Below, piece after piece: positions 37,241 through 47,825 of a stretch of DNA of 64,000 bases. The notes below the pieces were generated by a model. It saw only the letters and a list, made by a program, of their open reading frames with translations. It was not told the origin of the DNA and did not search any database. Location of the stretch: NCBI GenBank assembly GCA_938003545.1, contig CALKXY010000013.1:30248-94247 (forward strand), written 5' to 3'. Both the position numbers and the translations under genes were made by a program. The DNA is from an uncultured Caulobacterales bacterium. GTDB lineage: Bacteria; Pseudomonadota; Alphaproteobacteria; Caulobacterales; Maricaulaceae. The first letter of the stretch is position 1; each line of letters opens with the position of its first letter.

Positions 37241-39868
37241 TTAGAAGTTTTTCCTAACCGTAGCGCCAAACATACGCGGCTCTTGGATAAAGGCCGAACG
37301 AGACCCAGTCCGGAAGACAGTGTTAAATGTCACGCCGCGTGTTCGTTCATTCGTCAAGTTAGTCGCCCAAAGCTCAAACGCATACCCATCTTCTTCATTG
37401 GTAATACCAATGCGCGAGTTGATTTTCGTATTGCTCGGTTGAATATCGAATGGGTTCGGTGCCTGCGTTGCAAGAACGACAGCCTGCGTCGATGTCCGGC
37501 GATCACTCTCGTAACGCAATTGCGCATTTAAGAAGTAGTTTAGGTTTTCCGTTAGCCTACCTTCATAATTTGCACCTAAGATACCTACGGCATCAGGAGC
37601 ATTCGTGAGTGAGTTTCCGCAAAGTGAAGTCACGTTGATCGGAACATCTTCTCTGAGCGCCGCAGAGTCGCCACCTTCAGCACAATCATCTGGATAGCTG
37701 GCATCGAGAAGCGTCAGTGCACCATTCAATGTCAACCCATCAGTAGGACGGGCCACAGCTTCGATCTCAATACCTGTAGAGTTCGCTTTCGGCACGTTAA
37801 ACGTCGTGAACTGCGCACCTGTAAATTCGAGAACTTGGAAGTTATCGAAGTTTTGGATGAAGCCAGCGACGTTCAATGTCAGACGATTGTCCAAAAGACG
37901 AGACTTGAAGCCAATTTCATAGGCATCGACTTCCTCAGACAGGAAGCTCGGGTCTGCACCACCTGAAGCGGCAGTTGAGTCCAAGTTGAACCCACCCGAT
38001 TTATAACCATGGGTAAAGCTGGCGTAGGTCGAAACAGAAGGCGTGATTTCATAACCAATTTTACCCGTATAAATCAGCTCTTCATCCTTGAATGTATCGT
38101 CAAATGTACGTGGCAACGGGAGAGCTGCTGCTTGCGGTAGGTCAGCAGGTGCTAGAAATGCCAAGCAACCCAGTCCAAAAATATTTGTACCAATTGCAGC
38201 GGGTGCCAATGGAAAATCTAAGTCAACGCGGACCAGTTCACCATTTTCGATTACAGGCACAGGCCTGAGGTTTTGCAATGTAGCGGGACAAATTTGATTA
38301 TTCACATTGGACTGTGAAAAACTGCCGTCTTTGCTTTCGTCCGAATAACGAAGTCCAATTGTTAAGGAAAGCTGGTCCGTAACGTCGAATGTATTGTGTG
38401 TGAAAACAGAGAAACTCTTACTGTCTTGCGCATAATTTTGAGTGATGGAGGTTCCCGCAGGATCAACGCCCAGTGCCGTTAAAATTTCTTGTCCATCTGC
38501 GTCTGTAAGGAAAGCACCATCTGCGTCTGTGGCGAACGTCCCAGAAAGCAGAGTGAGTGGGTTAGCCCCAAATCCGTTGTTAAACAAAGCTCCAACTAAC
38601 TCGCCATAATCTTCACCTAATTCAAAATTGGTCTGTTGGGTGATGTCTTCATCTGAATAATAGGCACCGACCAACCAACTAAGGCGATCATTCATCGCTG
38701 AGCCTTGAATACGCAATTCATGCGTCATCGTATCGATTTCAACAGGACTATTTATGACGTTAAAAACATCCAAACCAGAGAAATCAGAATCATAGTTTTC
38801 GGTTGCGTCATATTTACGCAAAGAGCCGATATAGATTACATCAGCATTATCGCTGATGGGGTATTCCAGTTCAGCCGTAAAACCCGTTTGGTCGCTGCGC
38901 GGGCTGGGTTGGAATGAGGCTCCGGCGATAAGATTATCAACAGCCGCTTGCGCGCCATCATCATCATTTGCGCCAATGGCAACATCGGGGCCAACCATAC
39001 CGCCGCGTGGGCCTAGGCCAACGTCAGTAAATGAACCCCGTGTTTCCACACCAGATTGCTGAACTTCTAAAGCGGCGCCAACGGGCGCGGAGCTTTCGGA
39101 GTGGTCGACCAATAGGCGACCTTTGAAGCCATTATCGGCTTCCCAACCGACTTGTCCCCGCAACATAAATTGATCAATACCGTTGGAAGAGCCAATGCGG
39201 TCTCCGTCCCGATCAAAGAGTTTGATATATCCATTCCTGTTGCGATACGCACCGGTTAGTCGCACTGCGACTTTGTCTTCGACAAGCGGAATATTCACGG
39301 CCCCTTGAAGGCTTTGATGATCCAGATTGCCGAATGTTGCGTTCACGAAACCGCCGAATTCTGACAGCTCGGGGCGTTTGTTGGTAATGTTCAGTGCGCC
39401 CGCGGACGTGTTACGTCCGAAGAGTGTACCTTGCGGGCCGCGTAGGACTTCGACGCGTTCAACGTCAACGAATTCGCCAAGTGCGATACCTGGGCGAGAT
39501 TGATATGCGCCATCGATAAAGACACCAACTGCGGACTCAAAACCAATATTATTCGATGTTGTACCGACGCCGCGAATACGCAGCACCACTGTCCCCGAAG
39601 CTGTTTGTGCTTGTGAAGATGCAAAACTAGGCGCGACGATGGATAGGTTTTGGACGTTTACAACGCCTTGCTTCTCCAAGACTTCAGGTTGTAAAACAGT
39701 CACTGCGATTGGCACATCTTGTAGAGCTTCTGGACGACGTGTCGCCGTTGAAATAATTACATCTTCTCCAAAAGATGTATCTTGACCTGTTTGGGCGAAT
39801 GCGGTGGATGCGGACATTAAGGCTGTGGTTGATAAAAGCGCAAGGCCTGCGCTGGCAAACTTATTCAT
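37241..39868 (-). CDS. TonB-dependent receptor
   Basis: Signal peptide; plug domain IISTATRRPEALQDVPIAVTVL...RVEVLRGPQGTLFGRNTSAGALNITNKRP; beta-barrel ending ...RMFGATVRKNF. Confidence 0.96.
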   Translation of the reverse strand: MNKFASAGLALLSTTALMSASTAFAQTGQDTSFGEDVIISTATRRPEALQDVPIAVTVLQPEVLEKQGVVNVQNLSIVAPSFASSQAQTASGTVVLRIRGVGTTSNNIGFESAVGVFIDGAYQSRPGIALGEFVDVERVEVLRGPQGTLFGRNTSAGALNITNKRPELSEFGGFVNATFGNLDHQSLQGAVNIPLVEDKVAVRLTGAYRNRNGYIKLFDRDGDRIGSSNGIDQFMLRGQVGWEADNGFKGRLLVDHSESSAPVGAALEVQQSGVETRGSFTDVGLGPRGGMVGPDVAIGANDDDGAQAAVDNLIAGASFQPSPRSDQTGFTAELEYPISDNADVIYIGSLRKYDATENYDSDFSGLDVFNVINSPVEIDTMTHELRIQGSAMNDRLSWLVGAYYSDEDITQQTNFELGEDYGELVGALFNNGFGANPLTLLSGTFATDADGAFLTDADGQEILTALGVDPAGTSITQNYAQDSKSFSVFTHNTFDVTDQLSLTIGLRYSDESKDGSFSQSNVNNQICPATLQNLRPVPVIENGELVRVDLDFPLAPAAIGTNIFGLGCLAFLAPADLPQAAALPLPRTFDDTFKDEELIYTGKIGYEITPSVSTYASFTHGYKSGGFNLDSTAASGGADPSFLSEEVDAYEIGFKSRLLDNRLTLNVAGFIQNFDNFQVLEFTGAQFTTFNVPKANSTGIEIEAVARPTDGLTLNGALTLLDASYPDDCAEGGDSAALREDVPINVTSLCGNSLTNAPDAVGILGANYEGRLTENLNYFLNAQLRYESDRRTSTQAVVLATQAPNPFDIQPSNTKINSRIGITNEEDGYAFELWATNLTNERTRGVTFNTVFRTGSRSAFIQEPRMFGATVRKNF

Positions 39869-40018
39869 TAAACTCTCCCCGAGTTATATAAGACAACATC
39901 CCGAATTTTTCCGGTGACGTTGGAAGCTTGATTTACGAAATATTAATTCGTTACAAGTGGGAAAGCTGAAATGTTCTGCCAACAAATATGCATAAGCAAA
40001 GTTTTTTATACTTAGGCT

Positions 40019-41182
40019 CTAGTTTCGTCCGGCCTTTATTAAAGCGGCAAACATATGTCGTGTGCGCCCGCTGAGATCGTCTTCGCAGGCTGCAATTTGT
40101 GAATAACGACGGCGGAGTTTTCCGGGCGCGTCTTTCAGGCGCCCGACGCCCCAGCGTTCTGTTGCGGCGTAAATCCGCGATAGACGGCCCGCGGCACCCG
40201 ATAGCGGTACAAAGCCAGTCACAACATCCGCAGAGGCGCTGGCGTAGTGACGTTTATATCCATCTAAACCTTCGCCCATATCAATGCGTCGATACCCTGT
40301 CTCTTGGCTGGAATCGATTAAGGCCTCTAGCAGCTGAATGCCGGGCGCGTATTCCGAGAGAGCGTCATCATAGGCGACCATCCAACTATGAAAGACAGTC
40401 CCATCTGACAGGCCTAAGTCAATTGCGGCGAGACGGTCCCCGAAATAAAGGGCATGCATGTCGCAACGTAGATTTGCTTTTTGGCCGCGCTCCCATAGGG
40501 TTCTGATCAAATCCTGTGTCCAATCTGCCGATAGGACATCATATTTCCCCGTTTGTGTAAATTTTTCTCGCTTCCACGCGATAAGGGTTTGGTAAACATC
40601 AATATCGCGCGAATAAAGTTCCACGCGTCTTGGGCCAATGTCTTCTTCGGATTTGCGGGTACGACGGCGATTAGATTTCAAATGTCGACGATATGATCCG
40701 TCGCGCGCGGCGCGCCATTCATCCGCTGTCGTATCTATATCGATGGCTGCAGTTTCTGTTTTTGACAAAATTTGCGTTGCCCGCAGACGCGACGGGTCTG
40801 TCGCGCAGCTGAAATGGAAAGCGCCTATGTCTGATCCAGTTAGCAGTGCGTCATAGGTGAGGGTGTCATCAGATGTTATAATGCCGTGGTAATCACTCAT
40901 AGGCGCACCAACGGGCCGCGCAAAACGTTGCCCTTGCAACGGTAGAAAGGCCGTAGGGGCTCCGTCAGGCCCATATTGGCATATAATGCGCACGTCAGGA
41001 CGTAGTTCAGATAAAAGTTTTGTATAATCGGGGTGGAAATACGGTGACTGCAAGGACGGTTTACTTGCGCGCATGCGCGTCCATCCAGCCCAATCGGCCT
41101 CGCTCATTTCGTCGGGTCGCTTTAGCAAATTACGCGACGTCATATGTCTATCGGTCTGTCCCACACTCGGCTGATAATGCAT
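40019..41182 (-). CDS. GNAT/FemAB-like (CelD/BioF2-type) acetyltransferase
   Basis: ...RRTRKSEEDIGPRRVELYSRDIDVYQTLIAWKREKFTQTG...FGDRLAAIDLGLSDGTVFHSWMVAYDDALSEYAPGIQLLEALI. Confidence 0.8.
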   Translation of the reverse strand: MHYQPSVGQTDRHMTSRNLLKRPDEMSEADWAGWTRMRASKPSLQSPYFHPDYTKLLSELRPDVRIICQYGPDGAPTAFLPLQGQRFARPVGAPMSDYHGIITSDDTLTYDALLTGSDIGAFHFSCATDPSRLRATQILSKTETAAIDIDTTADEWRAARDGSYRRHLKSNRRRTRKSEEDIGPRRVELYSRDIDVYQTLIAWKREKFTQTGKYDVLSADWTQDLIRTLWERGQKANLRCDMHALYFGDRLAAIDLGLSDGTVFHSWMVAYDDALSEYAPGIQLLEALIDSSQETGYRRIDMGEGLDGYKRHYASASADVVTGFVPLSGAAGRLSRIYAATERWGVGRLKDAPGKLRRRYSQIAACEDDLSGRTRHMFAALIKAGRN

Positions 41183-41267
41183 GAAGGCTAAAAACGGATT
41201 AAAGTCGGCGCTTTTATCTGCACTAAAAGTTATTGACGGCAGTCATGAAATTATCGGATGAAACCCA

Positions 41268-42194
41268 ATGGCTGGCCATTCGCATTCACATCACGATCAT
41301 GACCACGGACATAGTCATGGAAGCGGACATCACAGTCACGCGCCAACAGTGAATGAGAATAACCGCTGGCGCGTTGGGCTGGCTGCACTTTTGACGGGTG
41401 CATTTATGATCGCAGAAGTCGCAGGCGGTCTCATCTCGGGCTCACTCGCTCTGCTGGCGGACGCGGGACATATGCTCACGGATTTTGCGGCCCTAGCGAT
41501 GGCGTGGGGCGCGTTTAAAATTGCGCAACGTCCTGCGAATTGGCGTCATACGTTCGGTTATGATCGTTTCTCAATCCTTGTAGCTTTCGTGAATGGATTG
41601 ACGTTGTTCGGTGTCGCAGCTTGGATTGTCTGGGAAGCCTTCCATCGATTTATGGAGCCGGGCGACATTCTTGCGGGCCCGATGCTTTGGGTCGCCATTG
41701 CAGGTTTGTGCGTCAATTTGATCGTCTTTTGGATATTAATGGGAGCGGATCAGCATAATTTGAATATTCGCGGAGCCGTACTGCATGTCCTTGGTGATCT
41801 TTTGGGGTCAGTTGCCGCCATTGCGGCCGCCGTAATCATCCTGACGACGGGATGGGTCTTAGCTGATCCTATTCTCTCGGTTTTAGTGGCTCTGCTTATT
41901 CTGAAATCCGCATGGGGATTAGTTTGCGAGTCTGCACATATTCTGCTGCAAGGCGCACCTGATAGTCTCGACAGACGTGAAATTAAAAAAGATTTATTAG
42001 CCGAAATTCCTGACCTTCGCCGCGTTGATCATGTCCATGCATGGGCTGTTACGCCTGAACGTCCAATCATAACGCTCAACGCCTATATCGACCCAGCCGC
42101 GCGCGTTGAGCCTGTTGCGCTGGCGATAAAAGCGCGTTTAGCCGAGCGATTTAACATTGATCACGCCACCGTCGATGTCATGCGCGAGGGTTAG
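41268..42194 (+). CDS. Cation diffusion facilitator (zinc/cobalt/cadmium efflux)
   Basis: His-rich N-terminus HSHSHHDHDHGHSHGSGHHSH; SLALLADAGHMLTDFAALAMAW; VLGDLLGSVAAI. Confidence 0.95.
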   Translation: MAGHSHSHHDHDHGHSHGSGHHSHAPTVNENNRWRVGLAALLTGAFMIAEVAGGLISGSLALLADAGHMLTDFAALAMAWGAFKIAQRPANWRHTFGYDRFSILVAFVNGLTLFGVAAWIVWEAFHRFMEPGDILAGPMLWVAIAGLCVNLIVFWILMGADQHNLNIRGAVLHVLGDLLGSVAAIAAAVIILTTGWVLADPILSVLVALLILKSAWGLVCESAHILLQGAPDSLDRREIKKDLLAEIPDLRRVDHVHAWAVTPERPIITLNAYIDPAARVEPVALAIKARLAERFNIDHATVDVMREG

Positions 42195-42736
42195 TTTAAG
42201 TCGAACCCCTCACGGAAACGTCTAAGGAACTCTTTTTGATTTATGTCTGGCGCATCACCCGAACTCGCGACCTGCACAAGCATTTCGGCTAAATCTTTCG
42301 CATCTTCTTTCCCAACATATTTTCGAAGCACTTTTGTCATCGGCGTGATTGCGGATTCAGGTAGAACGATGTCATACGTTAATCCATCCATTTGGCGGAT
42401 CATGCCGTCAGCCATGTCAGGCGTTAGCTGCATGTTCGTTATAAGCTGAGCTTCCATTGTGGCTCTTGCATTATCCTCAATACGGCGTGACTGTCCTGCG
42501 CGTGCAATCATAATCATGAGGACAGTTGCAGCTTCGACAAGTGTTTCTATCAGATCAAATCCACGTTTATTATGCGCTTTTTTGAAGCGTCGCTGACGTG
42601 GCAAGTTCTTGGCGTGAATCGCAACCCCTCGCACAGTGTTGGCAGCGTCACTAATGTTTTTCCGATTGGCCGATAAACGAAGCGCCCAAAAAAGCGCCGT
42701 GCCAACAAGGGCTACAAAACCGAGTATAATATGCAT
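42191..42736 (-). CDS. Hypothetical membrane-anchored protein
   Basis: 181-aa ORF with N-terminal TM helix; convergent 4-nt overlap with the CDF gene. Confidence 0.6.
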   Translation of the reverse strand: MHIILGFVALVGTALFWALRLSANRKNISDAANTVRGVAIHAKNLPRQRRFKKAHNKRGFDLIETLVEAATVLMIMIARAGQSRRIEDNARATMEAQLITNMQLTPDMADGMIRQMDGLTYDIVLPESAITPMTKVLRKYVGKEDAKDLAEMLVQVASSGDAPDINQKEFLRRFREGFDLN

Positions 42737-42798
42737 TAATCAGCTTTAGCGTGAAATACTTTCAAATTCGTTTTTACGCACAAACTTTCAAATTTATC

Positions 42799-43548
42799 CT
42801 ACCGACAACTGCGACTTGGTCCCATATCTAGGTGGAAGTGATCGGCGTGCGCGGCATTATAGTCTGGCGATAAGGTCACTTGAAATAAGTCACAAGCTGC
42901 CGTGCGAGCTTCGCGTAGGAAGTTGGCTTTTTTGCGGGGGCCATCCCAGTGATTTATAATCTGTATCAATGTTCCGTCCGCGAGTTCAAAGGCGGATACA
43001 TCCCAAGCGTTTGCAAAAGCATGTTCAGACCATTTACCTGATCCATTGCCGCGCTGCCGGCGGCAAGAATAGCTGCCGTAATGATGGATTTTCGCAAGCG
43101 GTTGATCGAAATGTTTACGGGCAAGCGCATCGACTTCGCGTTGCCATAGATAAACAGCGACAGAGAGCGGGCATTGCATATTGCTCTCGCCTGGGGCGAA
43201 CATTGTTTGTTCTGTGCCATATACAACGCGCGCGACATCCCAGCCGCATACGTCTTTACCTGCGCCTGACTTTGGACGCTTTGGGTCGGCAGGTATCGAT
43301 TTATAATCAACGCTATCGCGCGCGACGCTCATGCAGATGTCAGAAGATTTCAGATTAAGCGCAAGAAGTTGGTGCCGTGTTGCTATGCCTAAGGGGTTCG
43401 ACGTGTCCAACGGTTTCCAGAACAAATGCTGCGGTGGTACGTAACGGTCTATCGCCCAGATACCTCCGCCGATAATGACAGCGAAGAATGCTGTGACGAT
43501 CGTGCCCCATATCCAATCGCCCCGGTCCCGTTTCATACGAGCAAACAC
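42799..43548 (-). CDS. Extensin-like C-terminal domain protein (putative peptidase-fold envelope protein)
   Basis: MQCPLSVAVYLWQREVDALARKHF...IHHYGSYSCRRQRGNGSGKWSEHAFANAWDVSAFELADGTLIQIINHWDG...HADHFHLDMGPSRSC. Confidence 0.88.
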   Translation of the reverse strand: MFARMKRDRGDWIWGTIVTAFFAVIIGGGIWAIDRYVPPQHLFWKPLDTSNPLGIATRHQLLALNLKSSDICMSVARDSVDYKSIPADPKRPKSGAGKDVCGWDVARVVYGTEQTMFAPGESNMQCPLSVAVYLWQREVDALARKHFDQPLAKIHHYGSYSCRRQRGNGSGKWSEHAFANAWDVSAFELADGTLIQIINHWDGPRKKANFLREARTAACDLFQVTLSPDYNAAHADHFHLDMGPSRSCR

Positions 43549-43554
43549 CCAACT

Positions 43555-44388
43555 TTATTTAACCAAACAAATGACCTGCGCGACGCGGCGGTCTCGTCGT
43601 AGCTTATCGGCAGATTGCCCGTAAGAGTCCAAGGATAAAGGCTCTACGCCTATTCCGGGGGATGTAATAATGCCGCGAAGGTAGCGAGGTGCAACAGAGT
43701 AAATCCGGCCTCGGCGCGGGGATTCGGCGCTGACGACACCGATGATTTCGCCGTCTTTATCCAGTACGGGCGCGCCAGATAATCCGCCTAGAGAGCCGCT
43801 GAGATTGCGAGAGCGACCCAACTCAGACCATGCCAAAATGGCTTCATCATTGGTGTAACGCCCGCGCACTTTCATGCGGTTGCGGGCAAGAAGACTTCCG
43901 ACGACCTCACCAGGTTTGCCCTGCGGGTAGCCGATAAAATAGCCGACTTCACCTAGTTGTCTTTGGCTTTCCAAATCAGCCGGGAGAGGTTTGCGGGACC
44001 ATTCGGATGTTAAAACCGCCAGATCCGAATTTTGTACAATTTGCGTTTTTACGGGGACAATGCGACCTGACCCAACACGTAGACCCACATGGTTACAACT
44101 ATCGACGACGTGGCGAGCGGTGAGCCACATGCCATTCTTATCGATTGAAAAGGCTGTACCCGTTCCGGATTGCCGTGGGGCAACGTCGACTAACACAATT
44201 TCATCCCGTGGGGAATCAGAAGGAAGGAGAGGGCCAAGCTCTGGACTGTCGGGTGGGTCGGCCACGACAATATCTTGTTCGACGCCATAGGCCGTCCAAA
44301 CGAAAACGATCAGAACGAGGCCGTAGATTATCCAATCAGGAAACCGTTTTTTCGCCTTGGCTTGATATCCGTTGGGACGTCGTGCCAT
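43555..44388 (-). CDS. Trypsin-like serine protease, membrane anchored
   Basis: N-terminal TM; GTGTAFSIDKNGMWLTARHVVDSC (His), VQNSDLAVLTS (Asp), GGLSGAPVLDKDGEIIGVVSA (Ser). Confidence 0.88.
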   Translation of the reverse strand: MARRPNGYQAKAKKRFPDWIIYGLVLIVFVWTAYGVEQDIVVADPPDSPELGPLLPSDSPRDEIVLVDVAPRQSGTGTAFSIDKNGMWLTARHVVDSCNHVGLRVGSGRIVPVKTQIVQNSDLAVLTSEWSRKPLPADLESQRQLGEVGYFIGYPQGKPGEVVGSLLARNRMKVRGRYTNDEAILAWSELGRSRNLSGSLGGLSGAPVLDKDGEIIGVVSAESPRRGRIYSVAPRYLRGIITSPGIGVEPLSLDSYGQSADKLRRDRRVAQVICLVK

Positions 44389-44391
44389 GAA

Positions 44392-44808
44392 TTATCCCGC
44401 AATAGCGAAAGCAAGGATAAGCGAGCCCGCAATTTTAAAGGCTGCTAAAACCAATGTAGGCGCAATTTCATCTCGTTCAATCCGCTCAGGCATCCCGCGG
44501 AAAATAATATAATCTGTCATGCGGAAGAGGAAAAGCTGGAAAATTAGAGCGAAGGCCGTCCAAAGCCCAACATCGAACAATGAAAATTTATTGATCAGAC
44601 ACGCGGCAACAGGCAATGCTAGGCTAATCACTAAAGCTGAAAAATGAATGGCCGCGGCTATATTTCCAGATTGAACTAATTCAATTTCTTTGTGAGGGGT
44701 TAGGCTTACGTATGTGAAAATGGCAGCCATATAAATTGCTGCTACCATAAGTAGGTAGAAAATTAGATGTGGGAAGCCAGCCGCGAGGCTTTCAAATGCA
44801 GGCTGCAT
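44392..44808 (-). CDS. DUF350 family membrane protein
   Basis: Four predicted TM helices; TPHKEIELVQSGNIAAAIHFSALVISLALPVA; IERDEIAPTLVLAAFKIAGSLILAFAIAG. Confidence 0.85.
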   Translation of the reverse strand: MQPAFESLAAGFPHLIFYLLMVAAIYMAAIFTYVSLTPHKEIELVQSGNIAAAIHFSALVISLALPVAACLINKFSLFDVGLWTAFALIFQLFLFRMTDYIIFRGMPERIERDEIAPTLVLAAFKIAGSLILAFAIAG

Positions 44809-44938
44809 GAAGGGTCCGTTATGTTATCGTTGTGCCCGTGACATTCGGCCCCACATTGCGCGAATATCTCCGAGTTCTGTTTTCAAGTTTTGTTTGTCCG
44901 GCGCAAGTTTTTTGTGCGACCTATCAACACTTAAGTGA

Positions 44939-46102
44939 TTAATTTTCGGCGAGCTTGGCTTCTTTTCGCAAAGTGCTTGCGCGTTTCTTCTCGCTATCGC
45001 TTTTTAATTGCCCGCAGGCCGCGAAGATATCTTGTCCACGCGTTTTACGAATGGGGCTGGCATAGCCAGCGGCATTGACCATGTCGGAGAAAGATTTGAT
45101 CGTTTCCATGTCTGAACACACATAGTCTGAACCGGGCCAAGGGTTGAACGGAATGAGGTTCACTTTGCAGGGAATACCGCGCAGTAATTTGATAAGTTGT
45201 TTGGCGTGCCAAGGTTGGTCGTTGACACCTTTTAGCATTACATATTCAAATGTGATCCGGCGCGAGTTGGAAAGGCCCGGATAATCGCGGCAGGCTTGCA
45301 TTAGCTCTTTCAGCGGATATTTCTTATTGATGGGCATGATTTGACTGCGCAATTCATCATTCGCAGCATGTAGAGAGATCGCAAGCTGAGCGCCAGTACG
45401 AGCCCCCATTGGGCCAATTTCTGGTACCACGCCAGATGTGGAGACCGTGATACGGCGACGGCCAATGCCGAGGCCCTCGGGGTCGCAAATCGTATCCAGC
45501 GAGTCCCCGACCATATCTGTATTATAGAGCGGCTCTCCCATACCCATGAAGACGATATTGGTGAGTTTGCGGTTTTCTTGTGTTGTGGGCCATTCGCCCA
45601 GATCGTCGCGGGCAATAATAACTTGCAGGACGATTTCGCGGGCTGTTAGATTGCGGACCAATCGCTGTGTGCCTGTGTGGCAAAATGTGCACGTTAATGT
45701 GCACCCGACTTGGCTGGACACGCAAAGCGCGCCTGTTTTTGAAACGTCGGGGATGAAAACACTCTCGACCTCTACGCCTGGCGACATGCGGATGAGGTAT
45801 TTGCGTGTTCCGTCAACGGAGATCAGACGCTCAACGATTTCCGGACGGTCAAGTGTGAAAGCCGCTTCTAGCTTCACGCGTAGAGGCTTGGCGATATTTG
45901 TCATTTGATCAAAAGATGTGACGCCGTAATTGTAGATCCAATGAAAGATTTGTTTCGTTCGCATGCGAACTTTTTTTGGTTCAATACCGATACGCAATAA
46001 TTCTTCTGAAATATCGTCACGGCCCATACCCACGAGATGCACTTTTGTACTCGTAGGCGCAGCAATGATTGGCGCATTATCGATGAGGGTCGTTGTGGAC
46101 AT
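44939..46102 (-). CDS. rlmN: 23S rRNA (adenine-C2)/tRNA methyltransferase RlmN
   Basis: [32 protein letters not shown] radical SAM motif; [33 protein letters not shown]-like segment. Confidence 0.96.
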   Translation of the reverse strand: MSTTTLIDNAPIIAAPTSTKVHLVGMGRDDISEELLRIGIEPKKVRMRTKQIFHWIYNYGVTSFDQMTNIAKPLRVKLEAAFTLDRPEIVERLISVDGTRKYLIRMSPGVEVESVFIPDVSKTGALCVSSQVGCTLTCTFCHTGTQRLVRNLTAREIVLQVIIARDDLGEWPTTQENRKLTNIVFMGMGEPLYNTDMVGDSLDTICDPEGLGIGRRRITVSTSGVVPEIGPMGARTGAQLAISLHAANDELRSQIMPINKKYPLKELMQACRDYPGLSNSRRITFEYVMLKGVNDQPWHAKQLIKLLRGIPCKVNLIPFNPWPGSDYVCSDMETIKSFSDMVNAAGYASPIRKTRGQDIFAACGQLKSDSEKKRASTLRKEAKLAEN

Positions 46103-46175
46103 GGCGGGCCTCTATCATGTGCATGCCCAAGCGCAAAGCGGTGACTTCATAGCGCGAATCCGCTACGACTTTCTT

Positions 46176-47582
46176 ATGACAACCAACACACCCGAATTTA
46201 CAGTCAGCGAACTCGCCAACTCGCTCAAACGCACGGTTGAAGAGACCTATGGTCATGTGCGTGTGCGCGGGGAGTTAGGGCGGACGACGATTGCGAAATC
46301 GGGTCATTGCTATTTGGATATCAAAGATGACCGCGCGGTGATCAATTCCATCATTTGGAAAGGTGTTATGAACCGCCTCTCCATGCGGCCCGAAGAGGGC
46401 ATGGAGGTGATTTGCGAGGGCAAGCTCTCGACCTATCCAGGGCGGTCTAATTATCAGCTCATCATTGAGAAAATGGAACTGGCGGGCGCAGGTGCGCTTA
46501 TGGCTCTGTTTGAGAAACGTAAGAAAATGCTGGCGGCAGAAGGTTTATTTGACGAAGGACGAAAGGTTGAATTACCTTTTTTGCCTAAGACAATCGGCGT
46601 TGTTACATCGCCAACTGGGTCTGTCATTCGTGATATTTTGCACCGGATTACAGATCGGTTCCCCAGCCATGTCCTCGTTTGGCCCGTGCTTGTGCAGGGC
46701 GACAAAGCGGCGGAACAGATTGCAGGCGCAATTAATGGGTTCAACCATGCCGAGGGATTTCCACGTCCAGATGTGTTGATCGTCGCGCGCGGTGGTGGAT
46801 CAATGGAAGACCTCTGGTGTTTTAATGAGGAAATCGTGGCCCGCGCGGCGGCAAATTCCAAAATCCCGCTGATTTCTGCCGTGGGGCATGAAACGGATTG
46901 GACGTTGATTGATTTCGTCGCGGATTACCGCGCGCCCACACCGACAGGGGCCGCCGAAGTCGCTGTGCCTGTACGTGCGGATTATGTTGAAACCGTTGAA
47001 GATTATGGTCTGCGGTTATTGCGGGCGCTGCGTCGTTCGACGTCTGAACGCGCGACGACTTTGCGCGCCGCGCGCCTGCCGCGGATTGACGCAGTGCTGG
47101 CCCCCGCGCGGCAAAGACTAGATAGTGCGCGGGCAACGCTGCCGCCGATTTCGCGCCTATTGGAGCCTAAGCAAAACCGCCTGACCCGCCAAGGCCAAGC
47201 TCTGCAGTCCGCTATGCGCTTTACGAAACAACGACAGTCAACGGACCTAACACGCCAATCTGAAACGCTCACAAGATATGCTCGAACGGCTGAATCTGCG
47301 TTGAAACGACAGATTGAAACGCAATCCCGCCGCCTTGACCGGGCAGGGAAGCTGCTCGACGCCTATTCATATCAAGGCGTCTTGGATCGAGGTTACGCGA
47401 TGGTGCGGGATGCGGACGGCAAAGTCGTGCGGACGAAATCTGCGGTAATATCAGGGCAGGGCGTGAGCCTCACTTTTGCGGATGGCGAAGTTGGTGCGGT
47501 GATTTCAGGTAAATCTGCACCGAAACCCAAGCGCAAATCTGCAACGCAGCCTTCTGATAAAAAACAGGCGAACCTGTTTTAA
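46176..47582 (+). CDS. xseA: Exodeoxyribonuclease VII large subunit
   Basis: FTVSELANSLKRTVEETYGHVRVRGELGR; VTSPTGSVIRDILHRITDRFP; VARGGGSMEDLWCFNEEIVARAAANSKIPLISAVGHETDWTLIDFVADYRAPTPTGAAE. Start at the internal ATG 46176. Confidence 0.95.
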   Translation: MTTNTPEFTVSELANSLKRTVEETYGHVRVRGELGRTTIAKSGHCYLDIKDDRAVINSIIWKGVMNRLSMRPEEGMEVICEGKLSTYPGRSNYQLIIEKMELAGAGALMALFEKRKKMLAAEGLFDEGRKVELPFLPKTIGVVTSPTGSVIRDILHRITDRFPSHVLVWPVLVQGDKAAEQIAGAINGFNHAEGFPRPDVLIVARGGGSMEDLWCFNEEIVARAAANSKIPLISAVGHETDWTLIDFVADYRAPTPTGAAEVAVPVRADYVETVEDYGLRLLRALRRSTSERATTLRAARLPRIDAVLAPARQRLDSARATLPPISRLLEPKQNRLTRQGQALQSAMRFTKQRQSTDLTRQSETLTRYARTAESALKRQIETQSRRLDRAGKLLDAYSYQGVLDRGYAMVRDADGKVVRTKSAVISGQGVSLTFADGEVGAVISGKSAPKPKRKSATQPSDKKQANLF

Positions 47583-47602
47583 TCCTGCGCCTTTCAGCCT
47601 AA

Positions 47603-47824
47603 GTGAAGTGCATGACAGGTTTCTTTAAAAATCAGGGCGAGGCTAAAATCCATTTTGGCGCGTCAGACTTCACAATCATGGAAACAGGCAGCTATGTCCT
47701 GTGCTCCGTCACAGGCGAGAAAATCCTGCTCGAAATGCTCCGTTATTGGAATGCCGACAGGCAAGAAGCGTATAAAGACGCCGCCGCGAGCCTAGAAGGT
47801 TTCAAACGCGCAGGCGCGATTTAA
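47603..47824 (+). CDS. DUF2093 domain protein
   Basis: FGASDFTIMETGSYVLCSVTGEKILLEMLRYWNADRQEAYKDAAASLEGFK. Confidence 0.85.
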   Translation: MKCMTGFFKNQGEAKIHFGASDFTIMETGSYVLCSVTGEKILLEMLRYWNADRQEAYKDAAASLEGFKRAGAI

Positions 47825-47825
47825 C

